Assembly (NCBI GenBank): GCA_026387555.1 | Contig: JAPLLM010000098.1 | Span: 1 to 14,614, forward strand | Direction of reading: 5' to 3' | From: Candidatus Omnitrophota bacterium | GTDB taxonomy: Bacteria; Omnitrophota; Gorgyraeia; Gygaellales; Profunditerraquicolaceae | Length of the DNA stretch: 14,614 nt | In this document: piece by piece, positions 1-8,197 of the stretch | How the letters are laid out: every line of letters starts with the position of its first letter | How positions within the stretch are numbered: position 1 is the first letter of the stretch | The notes under the pieces: generated by a model | Told to the model about the DNA's origin: nothing | The model's input: only the letters and a program-made list of their open reading frames with translations | The model's database searches: none | Program-made: the position numbers and the translations under genes

Positions 1-685
1 AATCTAACTTCCCGCCGGCATGGGTCCGGTCATAATCGCAATGCCTGCGAAACCCATCAGTAGTTTTATAGCTTGTTCCTGCAAAATACCCGAGTTGTTT
101 GTATGCCCCTAAAGTTGACGCCTCATACTCCTGGGTATTAAAACTTCCGTAAGAAGCTGAAAATTTGGATTCGGGTTTATCCTTTGGTTTCTTGGTAATA
201 ATATTTATTACTCCGGACATGGCATTATCTCCGTACAAAGCTGACGCAGGCCCCCGCACAACCTCAATACTCTCTATGTTATCCATAGAAATCAAATCCC
301 AATCAACCAACTTATCCTTACCTTTATTCTGCGGTATTCCGTCTACTAATACCAGTTGCTGGGTAGACATGCCTCCATAAAAACCGCGCATATTGACTAC
401 TGCTCCGCTAGCCCCGACACCGGAAGGATCATACATATATACTCCTTCTATATCTTTCAGCAAGTCAGCTACGCTTTTGGCATTAGTCTGCGCTATATCT
501 TGGTTAGAAACAATACTCACACCTGCCGGCGACTCTGATACTGTCTTTGCGGCTCTTGAGGCAGTCACCGTTATTGGTTCCAATTCAATGGCTTTACTGT
601 CAATAAATCTGTTTTCTTCGGCAGAAACGCCTCTAGTTGCAGTCAATATCAACATTCCGACTAAAATAAATATTCCTTGCTGCAT
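1..685 (-). CDS. btuB: TonB-dependent outer-membrane receptor, BtuB type (3' part cut by window edge)
   Basis: This gene probably imports cobalamin or other corrinoids across the outer membrane, powered by TonB. I translated 228 residues; the frame is open to the window edge, so most of the beta-barrel is missing. A signal peptide covers residues 1-22, with a hydrophobic core and a VSA cleavage site. A TonB box (EPITVTASR, residues 36-44) follows. The plug domain runs to about residue 166 and shows VLVDGIPQ, IEVVRGPASALYG and GVINIITKK, all hallmarks of the family; the first barrel strands follow. The ATG overlaps the btuD stop codon by one base (TAATG), which indicates translational coupling. 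The plug motifs prove a TonB-dependent receptor. The corrinoid substrate is inferred from the BtuFCD genes directly upstream and the riboswitch at the operon head. Confidence 0.9.
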   Translation of the reverse strand, partial: MQQGIFILVGMLILTATRGVSAEENRFIDSKAIELEPITVTASRAAKTVSESPAGVSIVSNQDIAQTNAKSVADLLKDIEGVYMYDPSGVGASGAVVNMRGFYGGMSTQQLVLVDGIPQNKGKDKLVDWDLISMDNIESIEVVRGPASALYGDNAMSGVINIITKKPKDKPESKFSASYGSFNTQEYEASTLGAYKQLGYFAGTSYKTTDGFRRHCDYDRTHAGGKLD

Positions 686-1485
686 TATATTTTCTTGTGT
701 TTCTCTCTCTCTTCTTCAGAAACGAGAAAGACATAGGGTTTTAAGGAGACCGGATTCCTTTCCACAACGACCACGGTTTTGTAAACATTTTCGATCGTCT
801 TGTAATCCAAAACATCACGCGGAAAGCCTTCTTTATAAACGGCACCGTCAGACAGAAGTGCTACTCTGTCGCAATATTCGCTGGCAAGGTTTAAATCATG
901 CAAAACTATTATCACGGTAAGGGATAATTCCTTATTTAGTTTTTTCAAGAGATCGAGAATGCGGACCTGATGCGTTATGTCAAGATGCGCCGTGGGTTCA
1001 TCCAGAAGAAGAAATTTTGGTTCTTGCGCCAAAGCGCGCGCGATAAGGACAAGCTGCCTTTCGCCTCCGCTTATTTCCGACATCAACCTGTCTTTAAATT
1101 TAAGAGTGTCTGTTAGGGCCATCGCGTTATCAGCGATTTCTTCATCGCGTTTTGTCTCTAGAAACTGCAGCCCCTTGTAATGGGGTATTCTCGAAAGAAG
1201 AACGAACTCCCCTACATTGAGCTCATCGGTAGAAACGTTTTGAGAAACAACCGCTATCGTTCTCGCCAGCTCTCTGAAATCTATATGCCAGATATTCTCT
1301 CCTCTAAGAAATACTTCTCCGTTCTTCGGCTTGAGGATGCGGGTTATAGCGCGTAAAAGCGTTGTCTTACCGGATCCGTTCGGCCCTATTATTCCGAAGA
1401 AACCACCTTCATCGATCACGAGATTTATTCCTTTAAGATAAAATCTCTGGTTATAACCGCATGTCAAATCTTTTATTTCAAGCAA
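685..1485 (-). CDS. btuD: Cobalamin ABC transporter ATP-binding protein
   Basis: This is the cytoplasmic ATPase of a BtuCD-F type importer, 266 residues, the usual size of the BtuD/FecE family. Visible motifs are Walker A GPNGSGKT (34-41), the ABC signature SGGERQ (139-144), Walker B FLLLDE (158-163), a D-loop (AHLD) and the H-loop histidine (VLHD, His196). The chosen start is a TTG at 1485: a GAGGGG ribosome binding site lies eight bases upstream, and the protein begins with the typical MLEIKDLTCGY. The gene overlaps the end of btuC by eight bases, and its stop overlaps the receptor start (TAATG). The family also imports iron chelates; the B12 assignment rests on the surrounding genes. Confidence 0.93.
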   Translation of the reverse strand: MLEIKDLTCGYNQRFYLKGINLVIDEGGFFGIIGPNGSGKTTLLRAITRILKPKNGEVFLRGENIWHIDFRELARTIAVVSQNVSTDELNVGEFVLLSRIPHYKGLQFLETKRDEEIADNAMALTDTLKFKDRLMSEISGGERQLVLIARALAQEPKFLLLDEPTAHLDITHQVRILDLLKKLNKELSLTVIIVLHDLNLASEYCDRVALLSDGAVYKEGFPRDVLDYKTIENVYKTVVVVERNPVSLKPYVFLVSEEEREKHKKI

Positions 1486-2488
1486 TCGATTTTCCCCTCT
1501 TAGCTAAAGCATAAATAAAAAAACTTCCTCCTAATATGCCGGTAATTACACCCACTGGCAACTCGCAAGCCGCGACAATTATCCTGGCCAAAGTATCACA
1601 GAAGATAAGGAAGGCCGCCCCGCCTAAAAATGAGCCCACCAGGAGGGCCCTGTGATCAGAACCTATAAACATACGCATAAGATGCGGAATAATCAGACCG
1701 ATAAAACCGATAATCCCGCCAACGGAAACAGCGCATCCGGTAAGGAGCGATGCCAGCACAAAAAGCGCCCTTTTTGTTCTTTCCGTATTGATGCCCAGAT
1801 GCGTGGCTTCCTCTTCTCCCAAACGTAATGCATTTAAGTCTTTCCAGAAGATATACGACAAAGCTAAGCCCGCTAAAGATGTAAATAGCATTAATTTTAT
1901 AAGAAACCAGCTTGGTTCTTCCAAGGAACCCATTATCCAAAAGACAATACGGTGGAGATCCTCTGTACGTGAAATAGACATAATGAGCATTATAAAAGAC
2001 GATGATATGAAACTTATCATAACACCCGTCAGAAGCAGGCCCTGTATCTTTAATGTCTTTTTTCTGATATTTATAGTGTATATCAGCATAATAACGAGAG
2101 CCGCTCCTAAAAACCCGGCAAATGGCAGTGTCAATAATCCCATTGACTGACATAATTTTAAAATGATGGCCAAGCTGACTCCCAAGGCCGCTCCACCGGA
2201 AATACCCATTGTATACGGCTCTACCAGCGGATTCCGGAAAAGTCCTTGCAGGATAACGCCGGCCAAGCTCAACGCGCCGCCAATGGCGAACCCTAGGATG
2301 ATACGCGGAAGACGGATTTCAAAAAGAATATTATGTTCTGTAGTATTGGAACCGCTAAAAATAGAATGGATGGCTGTCTGAACCGATAAATCGGCAGAAC
2401 CCAGACATAATGACAGTGCCGCTATAAGGAGAAGCGCCCCGCCCAATATTAGTATCTGCGATGTCCAGCGGATTGTCGTTTTACTCAT
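1478..2488 (-). CDS. btuC: Cobalamin ABC transporter permease
   Basis: This is the inner-membrane permease of the FecCD/BtuC family, 336 residues, strongly hydrophobic, with about ten predicted membrane helices. Recognisable family segments include EIRLPRIILGFAIGGALSLAGVI near residue 80, NPLVEPYTMGISGGAALG, and near the C-terminus GGIIGFIGLIIPHLMR and the ELPVGVITGILGGSFF region. A longer frame opens at 2572, but it would put 28 hydrophilic residues before the protein and overlap btuF deeply. The ATG at 2488 is preferred: it overlaps the btuF stop as ATGA and has a GGAG ribosome binding site about ten bases upstream. It should form a dimer working with BtuD and BtuF. Confidence 0.92.
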   Translation of the reverse strand: MSKTTIRWTSQILILGGALLLIAALSLCLGSADLSVQTAIHSIFSGSNTTEHNILFEIRLPRIILGFAIGGALSLAGVILQGLFRNPLVEPYTMGISGGAALGVSLAIILKLCQSMGLLTLPFAGFLGAALVIMLIYTINIRKKTLKIQGLLLTGVMISFISSSFIMLIMSISRTEDLHRIVFWIMGSLEEPSWFLIKLMLFTSLAGLALSYIFWKDLNALRLGEEEATHLGINTERTKRALFVLASLLTGCAVSVGGIIGFIGLIIPHLMRMFIGSDHRALLVGSFLGGAAFLIFCDTLARIIVAACELPVGVITGILGGSFFIYALAKRGKSIA

Positions 2489-3348
2489 CTTTTCTTCTCC
2501 GATAGTTCCGGATGGAGGAGAGCACTTATCTCTTCCAGGGTTTTGACAAAAGTCACGGGGGTGGGGCCGCATATCTTTTGTGAATCTATGATATATATCC
2601 TATCGTGTTTTACGGCATTCAACATTTTAAACTTCTGCCACGCTTCTTTTTCCGTCCCACCCGCAAAACCCATCGTTACGATGAGTATTATATCGGCATT
2701 CTTTCTTAAAACCTCTTCTTTGCTGTAAGCATGAATCTTTGAGTCTTCGGCAATGTTTTTTCCGCCGGCCAGCTTCACAAAATCATTGATGATATAGTCC
2801 CTGTTCGCGGTAAAAAGAGGTTTCGCTCCAATTTCGATAAAAACTTTCGGCTTAATAAGCATAGCGGTCATGGACTTTATTCGAGCGACCTTTTCTTCTG
2901 CCGTTTTGACAATCTCCTTCGCCTCTGGCTCTTTGCCTACCGCTTTGCCCAATTCCAAAAACTGATCGCATAGAGACGTAAAATTCTTTGGCGCCGGAAA
3001 TAATTTTACTTCGATATTCAAGCTTTTAAGCTTTTGAATTGTTTTAGAATTCGTAAGAGATGTAGCCAGTACCAGGTCGGGGTTTAACCCGACTATTCTT
3101 TCTAAATCTACCCTGGTTATAGAGCCGACCTTTTCCTTATATCGCGCCGCAGGCGGAGTCACACAGTAAGTTGTGTTTCCAACAAGAAAATCCTGCGCCT
3201 CTAACAAATATAGTTCCTCGGTAATGGATGGAGCCAAAGAGATTATTCTTTTTGGATAGTTTTCTATAGTATACGCGCCGCAAAATAAAAAACTCGAGAG
3301 CACGAATAAAATAGAAAATTCCAGAATAAAAAGACCACGTCTCGGCAT
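2485..3348 (-). CDS. btuF: Periplasmic corrinoid-binding protein of the ABC importer
   Basis: This is the substrate-binding protein of the importer, a cluster A-III (helical backbone) binding protein of 287 residues. The N-terminus MPRRGLFILEFSILFVLSSF has a positive n-region and a hydrophobic core, so it is exported. The mature part starts near YPKRIISLAPSITEELYLL, the classic BtuF/FepB opening, and continues with LNPDLVLA and IIGLNPD-like segments. The ATG at 3348 overlaps the upstream stop codon by one base (TAATG) and is chosen over a TTG at 3369, which would add seven residues before the signal peptide. The cysteine after SSFLF could be a lipid anchor, but Phe at position -1 departs from the lipobox consensus. 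The corrinoid ligand is inferred from context. Confidence 0.9.
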   Translation of the reverse strand: MPRRGLFILEFSILFVLSSFLFCGAYTIENYPKRIISLAPSITEELYLLEAQDFLVGNTTYCVTPPAARYKEKVGSITRVDLERIVGLNPDLVLATSLTNSKTIQKLKSLNIEVKLFPAPKNFTSLCDQFLELGKAVGKEPEAKEIVKTAEEKVARIKSMTAMLIKPKVFIEIGAKPLFTANRDYIINDFVKLAGGKNIAEDSKIHAYSKEEVLRKNADIILIVTMGFAGGTEKEAWQKFKMLNAVKHDRIYIIDSQKICGPTPVTFVKTLEEISALLHPELSEKKR

Positions 3349-3995
3349 TAATATATTTCCAAAAACCAACGATTACCCCGAAGTTCCTTCTTACCTTTAT
3401 TAAATTTGACCCTTTCTTTAAATAAGGGGCCGTCATAAACAAACGTATGGAATTCCCCTTTCTCTCCGCAGAGATCGATATTTCCTATAGCCTTCAGGTC
3501 TTTTATAAACCTGTTATCAATTTCACGTCCTAACCATTCTTCCCCAAGAATATCTTTATTCGCCGAAACGACGATTGACTTAAATCCTGAATCAATAATT
3601 TCAGTAACCAATTTCTCTGTATCTTTTGTCCATATCGGCAAAATCGCCTTTACTTTTAATTCCTCACATATTTTATCTATCCAATCCCTGTGTTCCTGTA
3701 AGTAAATATCTCCAAAAACAATCCCTGCTATACCCTCTTTTGCTTTGAGTTCTTCAATTAATACTTTAAATGCGTTCCCGTAGCCTTCTTGAGGCATAGC
3801 TTTTTGTAAAAGAGGCAGATCAATCAGGCTGGCCTGTCTTTGGATAATGTCGGCCGATAAACCATGCGATACGGAATTAACTCCATCAGAGTCCGTGAAA
3901 TTAACGACTGAAATTATTTGGTATCCTTGTTGTTTTGCCTTGTAGCAAGCAAAACAGCTGTCTTTCCCGCCACTCCACAAAGAAACTACTTTCAT
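3348..3995 (-). CDS. Dph6-like ATP-pyrophosphatase of unknown role in a B12 operon
   Basis: This 215-residue protein belongs to the diphthine-ammonia ligase (Dph6) / adenosine nucleotide alpha-hydrolase family. It shows the PP-loop SGGKDS (residues 8-13), the family motifs EHRDWI (101-106) and CGEKGEFHTF (176-185), and DGPLF (188-192). Dph6 in eukaryotes and archaea uses ATP and ammonia to amidate diphthine on elongation factor 2. Bacteria do not make diphthamide, so the substrate here must differ. The gene overlaps cbiB by ATGA, has a strong GGGAGG ribosome binding site five bases before its ATG, and its stop overlaps the btuF start. Coupling to B12 assembly and import genes suggests corrinoid-related chemistry, perhaps an amidation or adenylation. 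That is inference only; family membership is firm. Confidence 0.85.
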   Translation of the reverse strand: MKVVSLWSGGKDSCFACYKAKQQGYQIISVVNFTDSDGVNSVSHGLSADIIQRQASLIDLPLLQKAMPQEGYGNAFKVLIEELKAKEGIAGIVFGDIYLQEHRDWIDKICEELKVKAILPIWTKDTEKLVTEIIDSGFKSIVVSANKDILGEEWLGREIDNRFIKDLKAIGNIDLCGEKGEFHTFVYDGPLFKERVKFNKGKKELRGNRWFLEIY

Positions 3996-4874
3996 AAAAA
4001 CCTCCCTTTTTGTATTAACTGGAACAAAACTGCTCCCGTAATTATAAATAAACCGGATGTAATGTACGCAATCTTGATGGCTTCTTTTATGTGTGACTTA
4101 TCCAGAGCATTAATACCTTCTCCTATATGCGGCTTTTGAACTGCGGTTGAATCGTAATAATTCAATCCGCCTAATCTAATTCCAAGGGCGCCGGCAATAG
4201 CCGCTTCAGGAAGGCCGCTATTAGGGCTCGGATTTTTTCTTCCGTCCCGTATTATTATATTCCATGCCTTAACGGGACTATAACCGCTTAGCCAGCTTGT
4301 CAGGAGCAAAAATATTACTGATAGCCTTGCCGGAATATAATTAGCGATATCGTCAATCTTTGCGGCCGCCCAGCCGAAATTTATATACTGCTTATTTTTA
4401 TAACCGACCATGGAATCCAGGGTATTAATAGCCTTATACGCCATAGCAAGGGAAGCGCCTCCCAAAAAAGCGTAAAACAAAGGCGAGATTATGCCATCAA
4501 CGATACCCTCGGCGACTGTCTCTACCGTAGCTCTTATGATTTCTTTTTCATCCAGTTTTGCCGTATCCCTACCCACTATTTTAGAAAGAGATGCCCTCGC
4601 CTTATTTAGGTTTCCTTCTTTTAACGCACTAAAGACTAGCAGGCTTTCTACGCCCAGGTCCTTTACTGATAATGAGGTAAATATAATGATTATTGAGATA
4701 GCAGCGGCAAGCAAAAAAAACACCGGCTGCGCGCTCATTTCTAACAATAGCCCTGAACGGCTTTTCTAACTTTTTAATAAGCCAGCCGATCCCCTTTACC
4801 GGATGCGGAAATGCAGGCGGATCACCAAAGATAAGGTCTAATAGATATGCCGTAAGTATGCAAACGACCCGCAT
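3992..4874 (-). pseudogene. cbiB: cbiB, cobinamide (aminopropanol-linker) synthase, interrupted by a frameshift
   Basis: CbiB is an inner-membrane enzyme that attaches aminopropanol (or its phosphate) to cobyric acid to give cobinamide (phosphate). The N-terminal part (from the ATG at 4874) contains the family start LLDLIFGDPPAFPHPVKGIG; its frame ends at 4629. The rest is in another frame, down to 3992, with IVGRDT, ATVETVAEGIVDGIISPLFY, KAINTLDSMVGYKN and DDIANYIPARLS, all highly conserved. The two parts join at a run of eight T (4713-4720): removing one T gives a continuous 293-residue protein. That is shorter than the usual 310-320 residues, and the shortfall appears to fall between the first hydrophobic helix and IFTSLSVKDLG. 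So the cause could be a small deletion of a length not divisible by three rather than an extra T. The gene begins one base after the cobQ stop. Confidence 0.85.
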
Positions 4875-4875
4875 C

Positions 4876-6402
4876 TTAAGCCCCGTTTTCTAATATCTCA
4901 TAGAGATATTTCATGTCTGTGTTCTTGCGGACGAGATCGGCCAATTTATCCAGTTCACGGTCGGGATTAAAACTGGTCTTATTAGATAAAATACCCCACC
5001 CTTTTTTTGACCTTATCCTGTTTAAAAAATTCCTTCTGAATGTATCCGCGTCAAATATTCCATGTATGTAGGTGCCGTATATTCTGCCATTCATCGCAAC
5101 TATACCATCAGTGTTCCGGATAATTTTTCCTTTTCGTTCAATGATATTAAAAGCCGGCTTATAATCTCCGATATTCCGCGATTTGCCGTGATGTATTTCG
5201 TAACCGGATATTGCCAATCCCGAAGATTCTTCTATCGCCTTGACCTGCGAAAGGACTTTATTTTTACTGAAGACCGTTTCCATCTCCAACATCCCCAGTC
5301 CGTCCGTTTCTTTTTGACGGGATTCGGACAGGTGCGGATCGCGTATTTTCGTGCCCAACATTTGGAACCCGCCGCATATCCCTATTAAGACAGCGGATTT
5401 ATTATTTGTCATAACGCTACGTATCTTTTCCGCGAATCCCGATTCCTTTAGATACTGTAGGTCATTTGTCGTATTCTTCGTACCCGGGATTATAATAATA
5501 TCCGGCCTATTTAACGACTCGGGAGTTTTTAGATACCGCAGGCTTACATCCGGTTCGCCCTCCAAGGCGTCGAAATCGGTAAAATTTGATATATGCGGAA
5601 GATATATTACATCGATATTCAGTTTGCGCCGAGCGGGCCTAGCTATACTTTCGAAATTATCCAAAGGCACTGAATCTTCCTCGGAAATCCTTATGCCATT
5701 TCGCCCTGACGAATGGAAATACGGAATGATTCCAAGGACTTTTATGCCCGTTCTCTTTTCCAAAAAATCTATGCCGGGTTTCAAAAGCTTCACGTCCCCC
5801 CTGAATTTATTGATAATAAACCCTTTTATCTGTTTTTGTTCTTCCTTTTCCAGTAGCTCAAGTGTCCCGACAAGCCACGCGAAGACGCCGCCTTTATCAA
5901 TATCGCCGACTAAGATCACAGGCGCGTCGGCGTAACGCGCCATTTTGAGGTTTACGATATCATGGGCTTTCAAATTTATCTCAGCGGGGCTTCCGGCGCC
6001 CTCCATTACTATTAATTCATAAATCTTACTAAGCCTATCGAATGAGTTAAACGCCTCTTTAGATAACCGTTTTTTATGACGCACATAGCGAAGCGCGCTC
6101 ATATTTGCTAGGGGCTTTCCATGGACTATCACCTGGGCGTGCTTATCGGCGGTAGGTTTCATCAATATGGGATTCATGTCAACGTGTGGCTCGATACGGC
6201 AGGCCTTGGCCTGGAAGGCTTGAGCCCTGCCTATCTCACCACCCTCTTTGGTAACAAAAGAATTGAGGGCCATATTCTGCGCTTTGAACGGGCAAACCCT
6301 GTAGCCATCTTGCAAAAAGATCCTGCATAAGGCGCTTACTATAACACTCTTGCCTACGCCTGAACCTGTTCCGCAGATATGCAATGTTTTCGCGCGATTC
6401 AT
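4876..6402 (-). CDS. cobQ: Cobyric acid synthase (glutamine-hydrolysing)
   Basis: CobQ (CbiP) performs the four ATP- and glutamine-dependent amidations at carboxyls b, d, e and g of adenosylcobyrinic acid a,c-diamide, giving cobyric acid. At 508 residues it is full length. The N-terminal synthetase domain has the P-loop-like GTGSGVGKS (11-19), the signature FKAQNMALNSFVT (39-51), EIGRAQA and VGDIDKGGVFA. The C-terminal amidotransferase domain has IIIPGTKNT, the nucleophile cysteine in GICGGFQMLG (Cys343), YEIHHG, and a catalytic histidine in YIHGIFD (His447). The start ATG overlaps the cobD stop by four bases (ATGA). It is cytoplasmic. Its presence means the cell can start from an earlier intermediate than cobinamide, either made elsewhere in the genome or imported. 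Confidence 0.97.
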   Translation of the reverse strand: MNRAKTLHICGTGSGVGKSVIVSALCRIFLQDGYRVCPFKAQNMALNSFVTKEGGEIGRAQAFQAKACRIEPHVDMNPILMKPTADKHAQVIVHGKPLANMSALRYVRHKKRLSKEAFNSFDRLSKIYELIVMEGAGSPAEINLKAHDIVNLKMARYADAPVILVGDIDKGGVFAWLVGTLELLEKEEQKQIKGFIINKFRGDVKLLKPGIDFLEKRTGIKVLGIIPYFHSSGRNGIRISEEDSVPLDNFESIARPARRKLNIDVIYLPHISNFTDFDALEGEPDVSLRYLKTPESLNRPDIIIIPGTKNTTNDLQYLKESGFAEKIRSVMTNNKSAVLIGICGGFQMLGTKIRDPHLSESRQKETDGLGMLEMETVFSKNKVLSQVKAIEESSGLAISGYEIHHGKSRNIGDYKPAFNIIERKGKIIRNTDGIVAMNGRIYGTYIHGIFDADTFRRNFLNRIRSKKGWGILSNKTSFNPDRELDKLADLVRKNTDMKYLYEILENGA

Positions 6403-7457
6403 TGAAATGCCTTTTTAATACTGTTTATCAGCAAATTATTATCATCCCTTCTTCTTACTGCCACTCGGAAAAACTTATCGTTTAATCCTCTAAAATTCCC
6501 GCAGGCACGGATATAAATGCCGTCGCGTAGTAACCGTTGCGTCAGTTCGATAGAGCTATAGATCGGAGTGCTTTGCAGCTTGCATAAGATGAAATTTGCC
6601 GATGATGGATAAACTTTTAATCCTTTTACATTGCCCAACTTTTCAAACATATACTGTCGTTCTTTGGCGACAAACAAACGGGTTTGATCAATATAACCTT
6701 TATCCGTTAAGGCCTTAACGCCTGCGAGTTGTGCCAGGCTGTTTATATTCCAGGGGTACTGAAGTTTGGTTATTTTTTCGATTATCCTTTTATGCCCTAT
6801 GGCGTATCCCAACCTTAATCCCGGTATGGCGAAGAATTTAGTCAGCGATCTTAAAATAACTAAAGTTCCGCTTTTAACAGCATAGGATATGATAGCTGCG
6901 TTTCTCGACTCTTCAGTAAATTCGATGAATGCCTCATCAAGTATTAAAAGGCCGTTGTGTTTTTTAGAAAGACGGGACAAACATAACACGTCATTGCTAT
7001 GTAATATGGCGCCGGTCGGATTATTCGGGTTACACAAAAAGAAGGCATCGTGGCGCGGTAAATGTTCCGCTAGTTTGCCGCAATCGATCTTGAAATCATC
7101 TTTTTCGCATGTATTGAAAAATGCAGGCACCGAGCCGTTAGACCTGACGGCAAATTCATATTCACTGAATGTCGGCGTGATTATAAGCGCCTTTTTTATT
7201 TTGAAAGCCCGGGGAACGAGATAGACAAGTTCTATAGAGCCGTTGCCTATGGCGATATTCTCCGGTTCTATGTCATGCAATGCTGCTAATCTACCTTTTA
7301 ATCGCTCTGATGAGGAGTCCGGATAACGCAAGATAATATCGGTATTTTTTGAAATAATACCGGATAATCCTTTGGGCAGGCCCAAAGGATTAGTGTTTAC
7401 GCTGAAGTCGATGATGTTTCGTCTTAAACAATTTCCGCCGTGAATTCTGTCGGTCAT
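6399..7457 (-). CDS. cobD: L-threonine-O-3-phosphate decarboxylase
   Basis: This 352-residue PLP enzyme of fold type I (aminotransferase class I/II) resembles histidinol-phosphate aminotransferase. In a B12 operon it is expected to decarboxylate threonine phosphate to (R)-1-aminopropan-2-ol phosphate, the linker used by CbiB. Evidence: the N-terminal IDFSVNTNPLGLP typical of CobD, RYPD, GNGSIELVYL, NPNNPTG (143-149), LDEAFIEF with the PLP-binding aspartate (Asp174), and the Schiff-base lysine in SLTKFFAIPGLRLGY (Lys207). It overlaps cobS and cobQ by ATGA on both sides. A HisC-type activity cannot be excluded from sequence alone, but the N-terminus and position between cobS and cobQ favour CobD. 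Confidence 0.92.
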   Translation of the reverse strand: MTDRIHGGNCLRRNIIDFSVNTNPLGLPKGLSGIISKNTDIILRYPDSSSERLKGRLAALHDIEPENIAIGNGSIELVYLVPRAFKIKKALIITPTFSEYEFAVRSNGSVPAFFNTCEKDDFKIDCGKLAEHLPRHDAFFLCNPNNPTGAILHSNDVLCLSRLSKKHNGLLILDEAFIEFTEESRNAAIISYAVKSGTLVILRSLTKFFAIPGLRLGYAIGHKRIIEKITKLQYPWNINSLAQLAGVKALTDKGYIDQTRLFVAKERQYMFEKLGNVKGLKVYPSSANFILCKLQSTPIYSSIELTQRLLRDGIYIRACGNFRGLNDKFFRVAVRRRDDNNLLINSIKKAFQ

Positions 7458-8197
7458 ATTTTATAATTTAATAGTATTAAGCTAAATATTAACCCTGCTG
7501 CTTCAGCAATTTCATTCGTTGCGCCGATCGTATCTCCCGTCATGCCGCCGATTTTTCTTTGCACATATCGTATAAATAAAAATGTCACAGTTAATAAAAG
7601 AATAAACAGGATAACGCCTTTTGTGCCCATTAGAAACCAATTTATGATCAGCGTAAACAAAGCCCCTATGAACATATCGGCCTTTTTCGAGTATTCTATA
7701 AAATATCTAGCTTTTCCTTCGTCCCGCGCGTATTTGGATGTAGAACAAGCGAGTGTTTGAGACCACCTGGCGAATACTACTGTCATTATCAAAACCTTCC
7801 CTAGGTCTTGCGATTGGATGCTCGAGAGTACCGCGAATTTAAAGAGCAGGAGCAGCGTCACTCCGACAGCGCCCATAACTCCGATCCTTGGGTCGCGCAT
7901 TATTTTAAGGATTTCTTCTTTAGGTTTTGACCCATAAAAACCGTCGCAGGTATCCGCAAACCCGTCTAAATGTATGCCGCCTGTTATAAGCGTCCAGGTG
8001 GCCAGAATTAGAATACTTATGACTAAGGGCGGGAGAAGCGCTGAAATATAGGCTACACCGGCGAGAAAAATGCCTAATAAAAGGCCGACTATCGGAAAAT
8101 AGGCAAGGGACCTGCCAAAATCCTTCTCTTCTATCCTTCTTTTGATATTAAAAGGAAGGGTAGTTAGGAACTGTAAGGCGATTAGAAATCTTTTCAT
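7454..8197 (-). CDS. cobS: Adenosylcobalamin(-phosphate) synthase
   Basis: CobS is an inner-membrane enzyme that joins AdoCbi-GDP, made by CobU, to alpha-ribazole (phosphate), made by CobT, completing the nucleotide loop. The protein has 247 residues, normal for the family, with several hydrophobic segments. It opens with FLIALQFLTTLPF. The metal-binding aspartates sit in GGIHLDGFADTCDGFYG (Asp78, Asp82, Asp85), followed by the family segment KEEILKIMRDPRIGVMGAVG. Near the C-terminus it shows GGMTGDTIGATNEIAE, also conserved. The ATG overlaps the cobT stop by ATGA and its own stop overlaps cobD the same way. A premature stop in cobT (see that entry) would weaken translation of this coupled gene. 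Confidence 0.97.
   Translation of the reverse strand: MKRFLIALQFLTTLPFNIKRRIEEKDFGRSLAYFPIVGLLLGIFLAGVAYISALLPPLVISILILATWTLITGGIHLDGFADTCDGFYGSKPKEEILKIMRDPRIGVMGAVGVTLLLLFKFAVLSSIQSQDLGKVLIMTVVFARWSQTLACSTSKYARDEGKARYFIEYSKKADMFIGALFTLIINWFLMGTKGVILFILLLTVTFLFIRYVQRKIGGMTGDTIGATNEIAEAAGLIFSLILLNYKI

Noticed and set aside
165..920. Overlapping plus-strand open frames at the left end
   Set aside because: The minus strand in the same place encodes a clear TonB-dependent receptor and BtuD; the plus frames show no recognisable motif and are shadows.
2488..2572. Longer N-terminus for btuC
   Set aside because: It would add 28 hydrophilic residues inside btuF; the ATG at 2488 has a binding site and an ATGA overlap.
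3270..3348. BtuF as a lipoprotein
   Set aside because: A cysteine follows the hydrophobic core, but the preceding SFLF does not fit the lipobox; an ordinary signal peptide is equally likely.
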